Assembly: GCF_027214005.1 (NCBI RefSeq) | Contig: NZ_JAPWGY010000002.1 | Coordinates: 248,001-312,000 of the forward strand | Source of the DNA: Kiloniella laminariae | Lineage (GTDB): Bacteria; Pseudomonadota; Alphaproteobacteria; Kiloniellales; Kiloniellaceae | Direction: 5' to 3' | Length of the DNA: 64,000 nt | In this document: piece after piece, positions 46,171 to 55,116 of the stretch | How positions within the stretch are numbered: the stretch's first letter is position 1 | How the letters are laid out: every line of letters starts with the position of its first letter | Notes under the pieces: generated by a model | The model's database searches: none | Told to the model about the DNA's origin: nothing | Seen by the model: the letters and a program-made list of their open reading frames with translations, nothing else | Program-made: the position numbers and the translations under genes

Positions 46171-46197
46171 TCCGTATTAATACGAATGTTTACATTC
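46171..46197 (+). promoter_or_regulatory. Shared operator-like motif, copy 1
   Basis: TCCGTA-TTAA-TACGAATGT at 46171-46189, with CGTATTAATACG as a 12-bp palindrome and a second inverted repeat GAATGT-TT-ACATTC (46184-46197). It lies about 95 bp upstream of the first PLDc_N gene. The same TCCGTA-N4-TACGAATGT motif stands before the second PLDc_N gene. Confidence 0.55.
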
Positions 46198-46284
46198 CCG
46201 CGATCCGTGTATCTTGTCCCTAATGAGTTAATTTGAACCTGCCGTTCCAAGATTAACGGTTCGACAATACCAAGGGAAAGATTT

Positions 46285-46485
46285 ATGTTCAGCCTGGAAA
46301 CCGCCAGTATCATAGGGGCAATCACCCTTGCGGCCTCGCTATGGGCTATTGCCAAGATCCTCTATAGCGAGGAAGGCAGAACTGTCAAAACTCTCTGGAT
46401 TGCCACCGTCGTCCTTCTCCCGCTTCTGGGTTTTGTTTTTTGGTATTTTGTCGGCCCCAGGGAACAGATCTCTCACCATCCCTAG
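46285..46485 (+). CDS. Small PLDc_N-type membrane protein 1
   Basis: Protein of 66 residues with two hydrophobic helices joined by a short loop: IIGAITLAASLWAIAKIL, then VKTLWIATVVLLPLLGFVFWYFVGP. The last stretch (LWIA.V.LLPLLG...WYF.GP) matches the PLDc_N superfamily, usually the N-terminal part of cardiolipin synthases. Here it stands without the nuclease domains. It has a close paralogue 170 bp downstream. The ATG follows GGGAAAG. Confidence 0.8.
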   Translation: MFSLETASIIGAITLAASLWAIAKILYSEEGRTVKTLWIATVVLLPLLGFVFWYFVGPREQISHHP

Positions 46486-46567
46486 AATGAAACCGGCCGA
46501 TTATTCCTCGACCTCCGCCAGAACATCTTTTCCTCACGAGAAAAACTCCCCTGTGGAAAATAAATGA

Positions 46568-46586
46568 TCCGTAATCATACGAATGT
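46568..46586 (+). promoter_or_regulatory. Shared operator-like motif, copy 2
   Basis: TCCGTA-ATCA-TACGAATGT differs from copy 1 only in the four central bases. It lies about 69 bp upstream of the second PLDc_N gene, and GAATG/CATTC again frames the following bases. Confidence 0.55.
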
Positions 46587-46655
46587 CAGGGCGTCATTCT
46601 TTAGGATAGTCTTACCCTCTGTCCAACGACACCACACACAACGTCAGGAAACACC

Positions 46656-46835
46656 ATGCCAGGTATAGAAACCGGAGGAGTCTTTGGTCTCCTCGTACTC
46701 ATCGCTGATATTTGGGCTATTGTAAAAATTTTCCAGAGTACGGCTTCAACCGGCGTTAAGGTACTCTGGATCGCTCTGGTCCTGCTGCTTCCTCTCCTCG
46801 GCCTCATTATCTGGTACTTTATGGGTCCGAAATAA
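46656..46835 (+). CDS. Small PLDc_N-type membrane protein 2
   Basis: Protein of 59 residues, starting MPGIETGGVFGLL. It has two membrane helices and the same LWIALVLLLPLLGLIIWYF and terminal MGPK as its upstream neighbour. AGGAA stands six bases before the ATG. It is a paralogue and probable tandem duplication of the gene at 46285. The two proteins may form helical hairpin homo- or hetero-oligomers; the function is not known. Confidence 0.78.
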   Translation: MPGIETGGVFGLLVLIADIWAIVKIFQSTASTGVKVLWIALVLLLPLLGLIIWYFMGPK

Positions 46836-46873
46836 AACTGCCTGAACTTCTGATTGAGACCTGTCTTGCAACT

Positions 46874-49138
46874 TTACGTGAGATCAACCTGCGGTATCAT
46901 TGTCGAAGACAGAGAGGGTGCCAGTATGGTTTGCCCCCCTGTCTCCATAGTATTTGTTTCTGGTATACCTGCCTCATGATTAGGCACACCAGGCCAATAT
47001 AGAGAAACCCTGGTCCCCTTGCCGATCTGACTTTCAATTTCCAGTCTGCCGCCATGGAGCGCGGTCAGATTTTTGGAAATATAAAGCCCCAACCCGGACC
47101 CCCCGTAACTTTTGCTGATAGAACTGTCACCCTGATAGAAAACCTGGCCGATTTTCTCCAGATGCTCCTCTGCTATCCCGACACCTGAATCCTTGATCAC
47201 AACCCGCACTTCCTCGTCGCCATTGCCTTCGCTGTATAACCGGACACTACTGGCTGCAGGGGAAAATTTGATAGCATTCGAAAGCAGATTGATCAGAACC
47301 TGTTTGAGAGCGCGGGGATCAGCCAGCACCGGCAGAATTTGAAATTCTGACTGATAGAGAAGACTGATATCACATTCACTCGCCCGCTCTGACAGCAACT
47401 TTATTACTGACCTGAGAACTTCGTTTAAATCAGTAACCTCAGGGGAAATATGATAACTGCGCGCCTCGATCTTCGATATATCGAGAATATCTGAGATCAG
47501 ACTTAACAAATGGCTGCCGCTTTCATGTATATCTTCCGCATAGTCTCTGTATTTGGGTGGGGAAATCTCTCCTCCCAACTCTTTACGAATTATATCCGAG
47601 AACCCGATAATCGCATTCAATGGCGTCCTCAACTCATGGCTCATATTTGCCAGAAATTCTGACTTCGCCCGATTGGCTGCCACAGCTTCATCCTTTGCCC
47701 GGATCAGATCCTTTTCAACCAGTCGCCGTTCTCCGCGCTCAAACATAAGCGATAAAAGACTGGATACAGATTCAACAAAGGAAATCTCTTCAACCGGCCA
47801 CTGCTCGGACAGACTCTTTCGTTCGATACTGAGAACACCTTTCAAACGATCCTGCTGGAAAATACCCGCATCGAGGGAATTGATACCTTCAACAGTTCCA
47901 ACCGCCATATCTGTCAGCTTCCCTCCCAGACCCCGTCGGGAAAAAGAACTCGCCATAACGACCCGTTCTTCCAAAAGAGTTTGGAAAAGCTGTTCACAAC
48001 CAGCCTCCTTCATATGGACTGACGGCGGGCTATATTCTCCTGGGTCCAGCAGATAACGATTGTGGCAGACCATCTCCTCTCCGCTTTCCGACCTGAGCCA
48101 GATACTGGCATGAGAAGCCTGAAGAGCTTTACAGAGGACAACTGTGGTCAACCTGAGCATTGCCTCGCCATCGCTGCTTTCTTTCAAACTTTCCTGTACA
48201 AGGAGCTTGAGAGCCTGGGCCTGTCGTTCCAGCTTCTCCTGCTTGACCGCCCGGACAGAGCTGTCATCAGACAAAAGGCTGATCACCCGATGGCCACGTT
48301 TGACAATCAGCCATAACAGCAAAGCAACAGCCGCAAGCACGGTAATGATCCAGAAAGCACTTTCTTCGAAAAGCTTGCTACCGGTTAATTCCTGCTGCCA
48401 GTCAAGAGTGCCGACAGGTTTCCCCGAGCGGCTTTTTACTTCGAACCCGTTTATCGGTTCGACTTCAGCAGCAGGAGAGGAAAACTGTAGCTGACTTAAC
48501 CCAAGAAACCGTGTCAAAGCATTGATCCGGTTAAAATCAATCTCCCGGATAAGCAGCAGATAACCTTTTGAGATATGCTCAGAGGATAAATCTGGTTCAT
48601 AACTGTCTGGATGTATGCGTCCCAGAGACAGGGAAAACAGCTTTTCCTGCCATACAAAAAAACTACCCGCTGTAGCCGTTTCCGGCCCACGTTTCTCGAC
48701 CCTTGAAACCAGGAACGACACTTCCTTTAACAACTCGGGTGCCAGGACTTCATTGACCAGATCTTCCAACGCCCTCCCTCGAGCCTCATAAAGGTAGAGG
48801 GTTTCAAGCTCCTGCCCCAGTAACAAGACCCCGCTCAACTCGCTTTTATCAGCAAAGGAAGAGCCTAAATGTTCTTCCGCCCACCCGAGATCTGCAGGAT
48901 TAAGAATCTGATGAAATGTCTGGTCACTGTAACTGTTCTCATTTGTCAGGTAGACCAGTTCATCAAGGTCCTGCTGTAAATAATGTTCAATCAGAGCAGA
49001 ATAATTGTCTGAAATCACCTCATCCTGTCTGTCAGCAGCAAACCAGAGAATGCCGAGTGTCAGGGCGATTGTCAGGCTGATTGCAGCTGCTATTTGTCCA
49101 TAGAGACCATAAACAATAAATCGACGCTGCTTGTTCAT
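46874..49138 (-). CDS. Membrane sensor histidine kinase with periplasmic and GAF domains
   Basis: Protein of about 754 residues. First transmembrane helix near the N-terminus (GQIAAAISLTIALTLGILWF), then a long periplasmic sensing domain (about 40-260), then a second helix (IITVLAAVALLLWLIV). Next come a GAF domain (about 320-470), a HisKA domain with H-box SHELRTPLNAIIGFS, and HATPase_c with N box (LLSNAIKFSP) and G boxes (DSGVGIAEE, GGSGLGLYI). No receiver domain is attached and no response regulator gene is adjacent. The ATG at 49136-49138 is preferred to the TTG three codons upstream. Confidence 0.9.
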   Translation of the reverse strand: MNKQRRFIVYGLYGQIAAAISLTIALTLGILWFAADRQDEVISDNYSALIEHYLQQDLDELVYLTNENSYSDQTFHQILNPADLGWAEEHLGSSFADKSELSGVLLLGQELETLYLYEARGRALEDLVNEVLAPELLKEVSFLVSRVEKRGPETATAGSFFVWQEKLFSLSLGRIHPDSYEPDLSSEHISKGYLLLIREIDFNRINALTRFLGLSQLQFSSPAAEVEPINGFEVKSRSGKPVGTLDWQQELTGSKLFEESAFWIITVLAAVALLLWLIVKRGHRVISLLSDDSSVRAVKQEKLERQAQALKLLVQESLKESSDGEAMLRLTTVVLCKALQASHASIWLRSESGEEMVCHNRYLLDPGEYSPPSVHMKEAGCEQLFQTLLEERVVMASSFSRRGLGGKLTDMAVGTVEGINSLDAGIFQQDRLKGVLSIERKSLSEQWPVEEISFVESVSSLLSLMFERGERRLVEKDLIRAKDEAVAANRAKSEFLANMSHELRTPLNAIIGFSDIIRKELGGEISPPKYRDYAEDIHESGSHLLSLISDILDISKIEARSYHISPEVTDLNEVLRSVIKLLSERASECDISLLYQSEFQILPVLADPRALKQVLINLLSNAIKFSPAASSVRLYSEGNGDEEVRVVIKDSGVGIAEEHLEKIGQVFYQGDSSISKSYGGSGLGLYISKNLTALHGGRLEIESQIGKGTRVSLYWPGVPNHEAGIPETNTMETGGQTILAPSLSSTMIPQVDLT

Positions 49139-49441
49139 ACATTCCAACCCTGACTATAATATGAGAATGATAATCCATCTCACAAAAAAATAATCAAGTT
49201 CAAAAAGTCCTGATTTAATAACTGGATGACATTATATTGTCCCGTACAGTCGGTAAGCCCACACCCTCCTCACCGTCAGATTGTTGGTGCGGGCGGCAAA
49301 AAAGGCGGGAGCACAAAATGGGGATAATATCTCAGCTCCCATTGCATGATCCCCTTGCTATTTACTACACTTGCCAATGTATAGATTCACCCCAGATTTG
49401 ATCACCCGCGGCTCTCTACCAAGAACATGACAGGATAACGT
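49139..49441. other. Intergenic region between divergent genes, nothing recognised
   Basis: 303 bp between the sensor kinase start and the CoA-transferase start, presumably carrying both promoters. It includes A+T-rich stretches around 49185-49240. No hairpin, operator or small coding frame is convincing. Confidence 0.45.
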
Positions 49442-50683
49442 ATGACCAGTTCCAGCGGACCTCTTTCCGGCCTTCGTGTTTTTGACCTTTCCCGCATTAT
49501 GGCCGGGCCAAGCTGTACCCAGATGCTTGGTGACATGGGGGCAGATGTTATCAAGGTAGAGCGACCCGGCGAGGGTGATGACACCCGTAAATGGGGACCG
49601 CCGTTTGTGAAAAACAAAGCCGGACAAGATACCAGTGAGAGTGCCTATTATCTTTCCGCAAACCGCAACAAGCGGTCAGTCAGCCTCGACATTTCCCAGC
49701 CGGAAGGGCAAAAGCTTGCAAGACAGCTGATCAGCCAATGCGACATCCTGGTGGAAAATTTCAAAGTCGGTGGTCTGGCAAAATATGGCCTGTCTTATGA
49801 AAACCTCAAGGATGAGTTTCCACAGCTGATCTACTGTTCGATCACAGGATTTGGACAGACTGGCCCCTATGCACCGCAGGCAGGCTATGATTTTCTGATT
49901 CAGGGCATGGGCGGCATTATGAGCCTGACGGGCGAGCCGGAAGGCCAGCCCATGAAGGTCGGTGTCGCTATTGTTGACCTTATGTGTGGCATGTACGCCA
50001 GCAACGCTATTCTCGCCGCCCTGCATCACAGGAACATGACCGGTGGCAGCAAATCAGGCGAAGGCCAGTATATTGATGTATCCCTTTTTGATACCCAGAT
50101 CGCCTGGCTCGCCAATCAGGGGCTCTATTACCTGACTTCAGGCGAACTCCCGCCACGTCTGGGCAACGGTCACCCCAATATTGTTCCCTATAACGTTGTC
50201 CCTTCCAGCGATGGCCATTTTATCCTGGCCATCGGCAATGACGGACAATATCGCAAATTTTGCGACTTTGCAGGCTGCCCTGAACTGATCGAGGATAATC
50301 GTTTCAGCACCAACCAGAACCGCATCAGAAACCGGGATGACCTCTACCCGCTCATCGGCGAAGTCACCAAAACCCGCTCCTCTGCCGACTGGATCAAGAA
50401 CCTACCGCCACTTGGTGTGCCCTGTGGTCCTGTCAACGATATGAAGGGGACTTTTGATCATCCACAAACCACAGCCCGCGAGATGAAGATCTCCATGCCC
50501 CATCCCGAGGCAGCGAGCGGCTCCGTTGACCTTATCGGCAGCCCGATGAAATTCTCGCGAACTCCCGTCGATTACCGCCAGGCCCCACCCTGTATGGGTG
50601 AACATACAGAGGAGGTTCTCGAAGAGCTGCTTCAGTTGGGCGGAGAACAACTCTCTGCATTAAGGAAAAACAATACCGTATAA
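49442..50683 (+). CDS. CaiB/BaiF (class III) CoA-transferase
   Basis: Protein of 413 residues with the family pattern: PLSGLRVFDLSRIMAGPSCTQMLGDMGADVIKVE at the N-terminus (about 6-39, described), then NRNKRSVSLDI, LIYCSITGFGQTGPY and, near residue 180, IVDLMCGMYASNAILAAL with the catalytic-type aspartate. The C-terminal domain ends with ...GEHTEEVLEEL. It transfers CoA between carboxylic acids. The substrate (for example succinate, glutarate or formyl/oxalate) cannot be deduced. Confidence 0.88.
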   Translation: MTSSSGPLSGLRVFDLSRIMAGPSCTQMLGDMGADVIKVERPGEGDDTRKWGPPFVKNKAGQDTSESAYYLSANRNKRSVSLDISQPEGQKLARQLISQCDILVENFKVGGLAKYGLSYENLKDEFPQLIYCSITGFGQTGPYAPQAGYDFLIQGMGGIMSLTGEPEGQPMKVGVAIVDLMCGMYASNAILAALHHRNMTGGSKSGEGQYIDVSLFDTQIAWLANQGLYYLTSGELPPRLGNGHPNIVPYNVVPSSDGHFILAIGNDGQYRKFCDFAGCPELIEDNRFSTNQNRIRNRDDLYPLIGEVTKTRSSADWIKNLPPLGVPCGPVNDMKGTFDHPQTTAREMKISMPHPEAASGSVDLIGSPMKFSRTPVDYRQAPPCMGEHTEEVLEELLQLGGEQLSALRKNNTV

Positions 50684-50793
50684 ACGCAAGCAACTGTCCT
50701 GATAAAACCGAAGCTTGTAATATTACAAAGATCAGAGCGAATCCCATTAGACAGATTGCATCAAAGCATCATCAATGACATATTGCCGCTTTA

Positions 50794-51768
50794 ATGACGA
50801 CATATGCTGAAACGATCGCTGCTGGCCTCAATGGTCACGGGCACCTGCTAGGTATAGAGGGCCTGAGAGCTGATCAGATTTCCTATCTGCTTAACCTGGC
50901 CGATGGCTACGTTGACCAGAACCGCGCCGTAAAAAAAACCACCGATCTTCTCAGTGGTCGTACGGTGATTAATCTCTTTTTCGAGAATTCTACCAGAACC
51001 CTGACGTCTTTTGAGCTTGCCGCCAAACGTCTGGGGGCTGATGTGATCAACATGCTGGTTGCCTCCAGCTCGATCAAAAAAGGCGAGACCCTGATTGATA
51101 CCGCCATGACGCTCAATGCCATGCATCCCGATGTCATGGTTGTGCGCCATTCAGATTCCGGCGCGGTCAAGCTGCTGTCAGAAAAGGTCAATGGCTCGGT
51201 TATCAATGCTGGCGATGGCAGCCATGAACATCCGACCCAGGCCCTTCTGGATGCCCTGACCATCCGCCGACGCAAAGGCGACCTCTATGGGCTTCGCGTT
51301 GCGATTTGCGGGGACATTGCCCACAGCCGGGTTGCCCGCTCCAACATTCACCTGCTCAACACCATGGGCGCAGAAGTCCGCCTGATTGCCCCGCCAACCC
51401 TGTTGCCAGCCGCCGTCGAACGTATGGGCGTCGAGACCTTCCACAACATGAAGGAAGGACTTGAGGGCTGCGATATCGTCATGATGCTCCGCCTGCAGCT
51501 CGAACGGATGCAGGGAAGTTTTGTTCCTTCCATCCGGGAATACTTCCGCTATTTTGGCCTCGACCAGGAAAAACTCGCTATGGCCAAACCTGATGCGCTT
51601 GTGATGCATCCCGGCCCCATGAACCGCGGCGTGGAAATTGATAGTGAGCTGGCGGATGATCTTGATCGCTCCCTGATCAGAACCCAGGTGGAAATGGGGG
51701 TTGCCGTACGTATGGCCTGCCTGCATGCCCTGACTCAGGGCACCCTCAACGAGGAGCCCGCAGCATGA
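50794..51768 (+). CDS. pyrB: Aspartate carbamoyltransferase catalytic subunit
   Basis: Second step of pyrimidine synthesis; 324 residues. It has the carbamoyl-phosphate motif FFENSTRTL (about 68), [18 protein letters not shown] (about 148) and MHPGPMNRG. It overlaps the following pyrC-like gene by ATGA, an arrangement seen where PyrB assembles with a PyrC-like partner. No pyrI regulatory chain is adjacent, as in other alphaproteobacteria. Confidence 0.96.
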   Translation: MTTYAETIAAGLNGHGHLLGIEGLRADQISYLLNLADGYVDQNRAVKKTTDLLSGRTVINLFFENSTRTLTSFELAAKRLGADVINMLVASSSIKKGETLIDTAMTLNAMHPDVMVVRHSDSGAVKLLSEKVNGSVINAGDGSHEHPTQALLDALTIRRRKGDLYGLRVAICGDIAHSRVARSNIHLLNTMGAEVRLIAPPTLLPAAVERMGVETFHNMKEGLEGCDIVMMLRLQLERMQGSFVPSIREYFRYFGLDQEKLAMAKPDALVMHPGPMNRGVEIDSELADDLDRSLIRTQVEMGVAVRMACLHALTQGTLNEEPAA

Positions 51769-53081
51769 GCAAACAGGACAGAGATACAAAGCGCGCGTTT
51801 ATCAATGCCCGTTTACTTGATCCCTCGACAGGTCTGGACGTCAAAGGCGCACTTTTAAGCGAAGGCGAAAAAATCGCCGACCTCGGCCCGCAGCTTTTCA
51901 AGGGTGGGGTCCCGTCGGGAATAGAGGTTATTGATTGTCATGGTCAATGCCTGGCCCCCGGATTGCTGGATATGCGCGTACACCTGCGTGAGCCGGGTGA
52001 AGAGCACAAGGAAACGATTGTCACGGCCGGACAGGCGGCTGCAGCCGGTGGTATCACCTCCATCGCCGCCTTGCCAGATTCCTCCTCGGTTCTTGATGAT
52101 GTCGCCGCCGTGGAATACGTTGCCCGCCGTGCCCGTGAAGCCAAGATGGTCAAGGTTTATCCTTACGGCGCGATTACCCGAAATCTTGAAGGCAAAGAAC
52201 TGACCGAGTTTGGCCTGCTGACAGAATTTGGGGCCGTTGCCTTTACCGACAGCACAAAAGCCCTCGCCAATGCCCAGACCATGCGCCGGGCCCTGAGCTA
52301 TGCAAAAACCTTTAATGCCCTGATTGTCCAGCACCCGGAAGAACCGACACTTGCGGGCGGGGTGATGAATGGGGGCGAGATTGCCACCCGTATGGGTTTG
52401 TCTGGCATTCCCGTCCATGCCGAGATCATCATGGTCGAACGCGATATCCGTCTGGTAGAAATGACCGGAGGGCGCTATCACGCCGCACACATTTCCACAG
52501 CGGGTGCCATCGACGTTATCCGTCAGGCAAAAAAACGTGGCCTTTCTGTCACCTGTGATACGGCCCCTCATTATTTCTGCCTGAATGAGAATTCGGTGCT
52601 TGATTACCGCACCTTTGCCAAGGTCTCGCCCCCTCTGCGCTCTGAGTCGGACCGTGAAGCGGTTTTTGCCGGACTTGCGGATGGAACGATTGATGCCATT
52701 GCCAGCGACCACAGCCCGCATGACCAGGACTCAAAGCGCCTGCCCTTTGCGCAGGCTGAATTTGGTATCGTCGGTCTGGAAACACTCTTCCCTCTGGCCT
52801 TGCAGCTCTATCACAAAAAAGCCTTAAGCCTTTTGGAAACACTGGCTCTTGTCACTTGCAAGCCTGCAAAAATTCTGGGGATTGCAGCAGGGACACTTGC
52901 CGTTGGCAGTCCAGCAGACCTGGTTATCTTCAATCCTGACAGTCCGTTTTTTATCGACCCGGAGAAATTCCGCAGCAAATCCAAGAACTCACCTTTCACC
53001 GGTTTTCCGGCCCAGGGGAAAGTCCTGCGTACTGTTGTGGATGGCCGGACAATCTATGACCGTGCAACAGATCAGAACTGA
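51765..53081 (+). CDS. pyrC: Dihydroorotase homologue, probably PyrX-like (first metal histidine replaced)
   Basis: Class I dihydroorotase-like protein of 438 residues. Most metal/active-site positions are present: a histidine in HPEE, HISTAG, and DHSPH. However, the H-x-H of the first metal motif (normally DMHVHLR) reads DMRVHLR, so the first histidine is arginine (codon CGC). Members lacking these ligands are non-catalytic PyrX-type partners needed for aspartate carbamoyltransferase assembly. The overlap with pyrB fits that. A second, catalytic pyrC elsewhere would be expected. If the enzyme tolerates the change it may still be active. Confidence 0.85.
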   Translation: MSKQDRDTKRAFINARLLDPSTGLDVKGALLSEGEKIADLGPQLFKGGVPSGIEVIDCHGQCLAPGLLDMRVHLREPGEEHKETIVTAGQAAAAGGITSIAALPDSSSVLDDVAAVEYVARRAREAKMVKVYPYGAITRNLEGKELTEFGLLTEFGAVAFTDSTKALANAQTMRRALSYAKTFNALIVQHPEEPTLAGGVMNGGEIATRMGLSGIPVHAEIIMVERDIRLVEMTGGRYHAAHISTAGAIDVIRQAKKRGLSVTCDTAPHYFCLNENSVLDYRTFAKVSPPLRSESDREAVFAGLADGTIDAIASDHSPHDQDSKRLPFAQAEFGIVGLETLFPLALQLYHKKALSLLETLALVTCKPAKILGIAAGTLAVGSPADLVIFNPDSPFFIDPEKFRSKSKNSPFTGFPAQGKVLRTVVDGRTIYDRATDQN

Positions 53082-53117
53082 CAACAAGAGCCGATACAGC
53101 CTTAAGGAACCCTACTC

Positions 53118-53732
53118 ATGCCTGATCCCATTTCCTGGAGTCATGCCGCCCCCTATCTGATTGCCGCTTTTTTCGGCAGTTATTTACTCGGGTCGGTGCC
53201 TTTCGGGCTGGTAATTACCCGGCTTTTTGGGCTTGGTGACATTCGCAAAATAGGTTCGGGCAACATTGGTGCAACCAATGTCCTTCGCACTGGTCGCAAG
53301 GGGCTGGCACTGGCGACCCTGATTTGTGACAGCGGCAAGGGCGCTCTCGCCGTTCTCCTTGCCGCCCTCTGGGGCCCGGATCTGGCATTGATCGCCGCTC
53401 TTGGTTCTGTTCTGGGACATCTCTTTCCGGTTTGGCTGAAATTCAAGGGAGGCAAAGGAGTAGCCACAACACTCGGTGTTGTTCTTGCTCTTTCCTGGCA
53501 GGTCGGTCTTGTCGCCTGTCTGACCTGGCTCGTCACGGCTCTGCTTTTCAGGATCTCGTCCCTTGCTGCCCTGCTTGCCATGCTTGCCACCCCCATAGCA
53601 GTCTGGTTCTTGCACGGTGACCTTCAGATGGTAGAATTGACGGCGCTTCTGGCCCTCATTGTATGGGCAAGGCACCATCAGAATATTTCCCGACTTCTCA
53701 AGGGCCAGGAACCCCGTATCGGAAAAAAATAA
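53118..53732 (+). CDS. plsY: Glycerol-3-phosphate acyltransferase PlsY
   Basis: Inner-membrane acyl-phosphate:glycerol-3-phosphate acyltransferase, 204 residues, with about six membrane segments. The three loop motifs are seen: [18 protein letters not shown] and [12 protein letters not shown]. It makes lysophosphatidic acid in phospholipid synthesis. 36 bp after pyrC, in the conserved alphaproteobacterial pyrC-plsY-dprA order. Confidence 0.96.
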   Translation: MPDPISWSHAAPYLIAAFFGSYLLGSVPFGLVITRLFGLGDIRKIGSGNIGATNVLRTGRKGLALATLICDSGKGALAVLLAALWGPDLALIAALGSVLGHLFPVWLKFKGGKGVATTLGVVLALSWQVGLVACLTWLVTALLFRISSLAALLAMLATPIAVWFLHGDLQMVELTALLALIVWARHHQNISRLLKGQEPRIGKK

Positions 53733-53766
53733 CCCCGTTTTACAGAGGTATACCCCAGAGTGAAAT

Positions 53767-55011
53767 GTGGCCACTCTTGTGCAGGACTTGACTAATCTGT
53801 GCATTACCTCCCAAATGATGAGCATGTCATACGGTGTTACACCCCCGTCAACACTAGAAGAAAAAATTGAATGGCTGCAGCTCATTCGCTCTTCGAATGT
53901 TGGCCCGATCACCTTTTACAAGCTGCTTCAGTATTACGGCTCGGCCCGCAATGCTCTTGGAGCCCTTCCTTCCCTCACCAGCTCCGGGAAGAGCAAGATC
54001 CATATTTTCCCCAAAAAAGAGGCTGAAAAAGAACTCAGGGCATTAGAGAAGTTTGGTGCTCAGCTGATTGCACGCGGCGAGGAACACTATCCCCCCCTTC
54101 TGGCACACATAGACGATGCCCCCCCTCTGCTACAGGTCGTCGGTAACCTTGCCTATTTAAAAAAACGAACCGTCGCCATAGTTGGCGCCCGCAACGCTTC
54201 AGCCAATGGCCGGAACATTGCTCAGGATCTGGCAAGAGAACTGGGACGCTCGGGTTTTCTGATTGCTTCAGGCATGGCCAAGGGAATAGATACAGCCGCC
54301 CATGAAGGGGCACTTGAAACAGGAACCATCGCCGCTGTTGCTGGCGGCCTTGATATTATCTATCCACGCGAGAACATGAAACTTTATCAGGCCATTCGTG
54401 ATCAAGGCGTCATGGTTTCAGAAATGCCTCTCGGCAGTGAACCGCAGGCCAGACACTTTCCCCGCCGCAATCGTATTGTCTCCGGGATAAGCCGTGGTGT
54501 TGTTGTGATCGAAGCGTCTCTTAAATCCGGCTCGATGATCACGGCCCGGTTGTCCCAGGAACAGGGACGCGAAACACTTGCTGTTCCCGGAAGTCCGCTT
54601 GACCCCCGCAGCAAAGGCGGAAACCAGCTGATCAAACAAGGTGCCACCCTGGTTGAAACCGCCCTGGATGTTATAGAGGCACTGGAAAGACCATTCGACC
54701 CGCCAGACATCTCTCGAATACCGCCAGCAGCACAGGAAATTTTTCTGCCCCGTATTATCCCGGAGCCGCTGACAAAATCCACGTCAGGGGAACTGCCTGC
54801 TCTTGCCGCAGAAAAGAAAAATCTGTCCTCTGCTGACGATGATGCTCGACTTTATGTAAAAGAATTGTTAGGTCCTAGCGCGGTATGTGTTGACGATCTG
54901 CTCCGGCAGAGCCGATTGTCACCCGCAGAGTTGAACAGTATCTTGCTTGAGTTTGAGCTGGCAGGGCTGGTTGAATGGCAACCCGGAAACCGGGTCGCCC
55001 TGATTTCATGA
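53767..55011 (+). CDS. dprA: DNA processing protein DprA
   Basis: Protein of 414 residues. N-terminal SAM-like helices (about 30-90), a Rossmann-like DNA-binding core with VAIVGARNASANG, ASGMAKGIDTAAHEGAL, PRRNRIVSGISRGVVVIEA and GSMITARLSQEQGRE, and a C-terminal winged helix (about 365-414; SAVCVDDLLRQSRLSPAELNSILLEFELAGLV is split there). Loads RecA on single-stranded DNA during transformation. A GTG start is used as annotated; ATGs at 53815 and 53824 are alternatives, since no clear ribosome-binding site decides. Confidence 0.93.
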   Translation: MATLVQDLTNLCITSQMMSMSYGVTPPSTLEEKIEWLQLIRSSNVGPITFYKLLQYYGSARNALGALPSLTSSGKSKIHIFPKKEAEKELRALEKFGAQLIARGEEHYPPLLAHIDDAPPLLQVVGNLAYLKKRTVAIVGARNASANGRNIAQDLARELGRSGFLIASGMAKGIDTAAHEGALETGTIAAVAGGLDIIYPRENMKLYQAIRDQGVMVSEMPLGSEPQARHFPRRNRIVSGISRGVVVIEASLKSGSMITARLSQEQGRETLAVPGSPLDPRSKGGNQLIKQGATLVETALDVIEALERPFDPPDISRIPPAAQEIFLPRIIPEPLTKSTSGELPALAAEKKNLSSADDDARLYVKELLGPSAVCVDDLLRQSRLSPAELNSILLEFELAGLVEWQPGNRVALIS

Positions 55012-55116
55012 GTATTTTTTGCTTTCGGATAATCCAGCCATTCGAACAGCAGATACCTTACGTCAGCAGACTGTTGACGGTATTATAAAAAATTAATGTA
55101 GGTAACACCTGAAGCC

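Noticed and set aside
51855-52721. Minus-strand open frame of 288 codons opposite the pyrC-like gene
   Set aside because: Antisense shadow; no ribosome-binding site or domain, and the sense gene is well supported.
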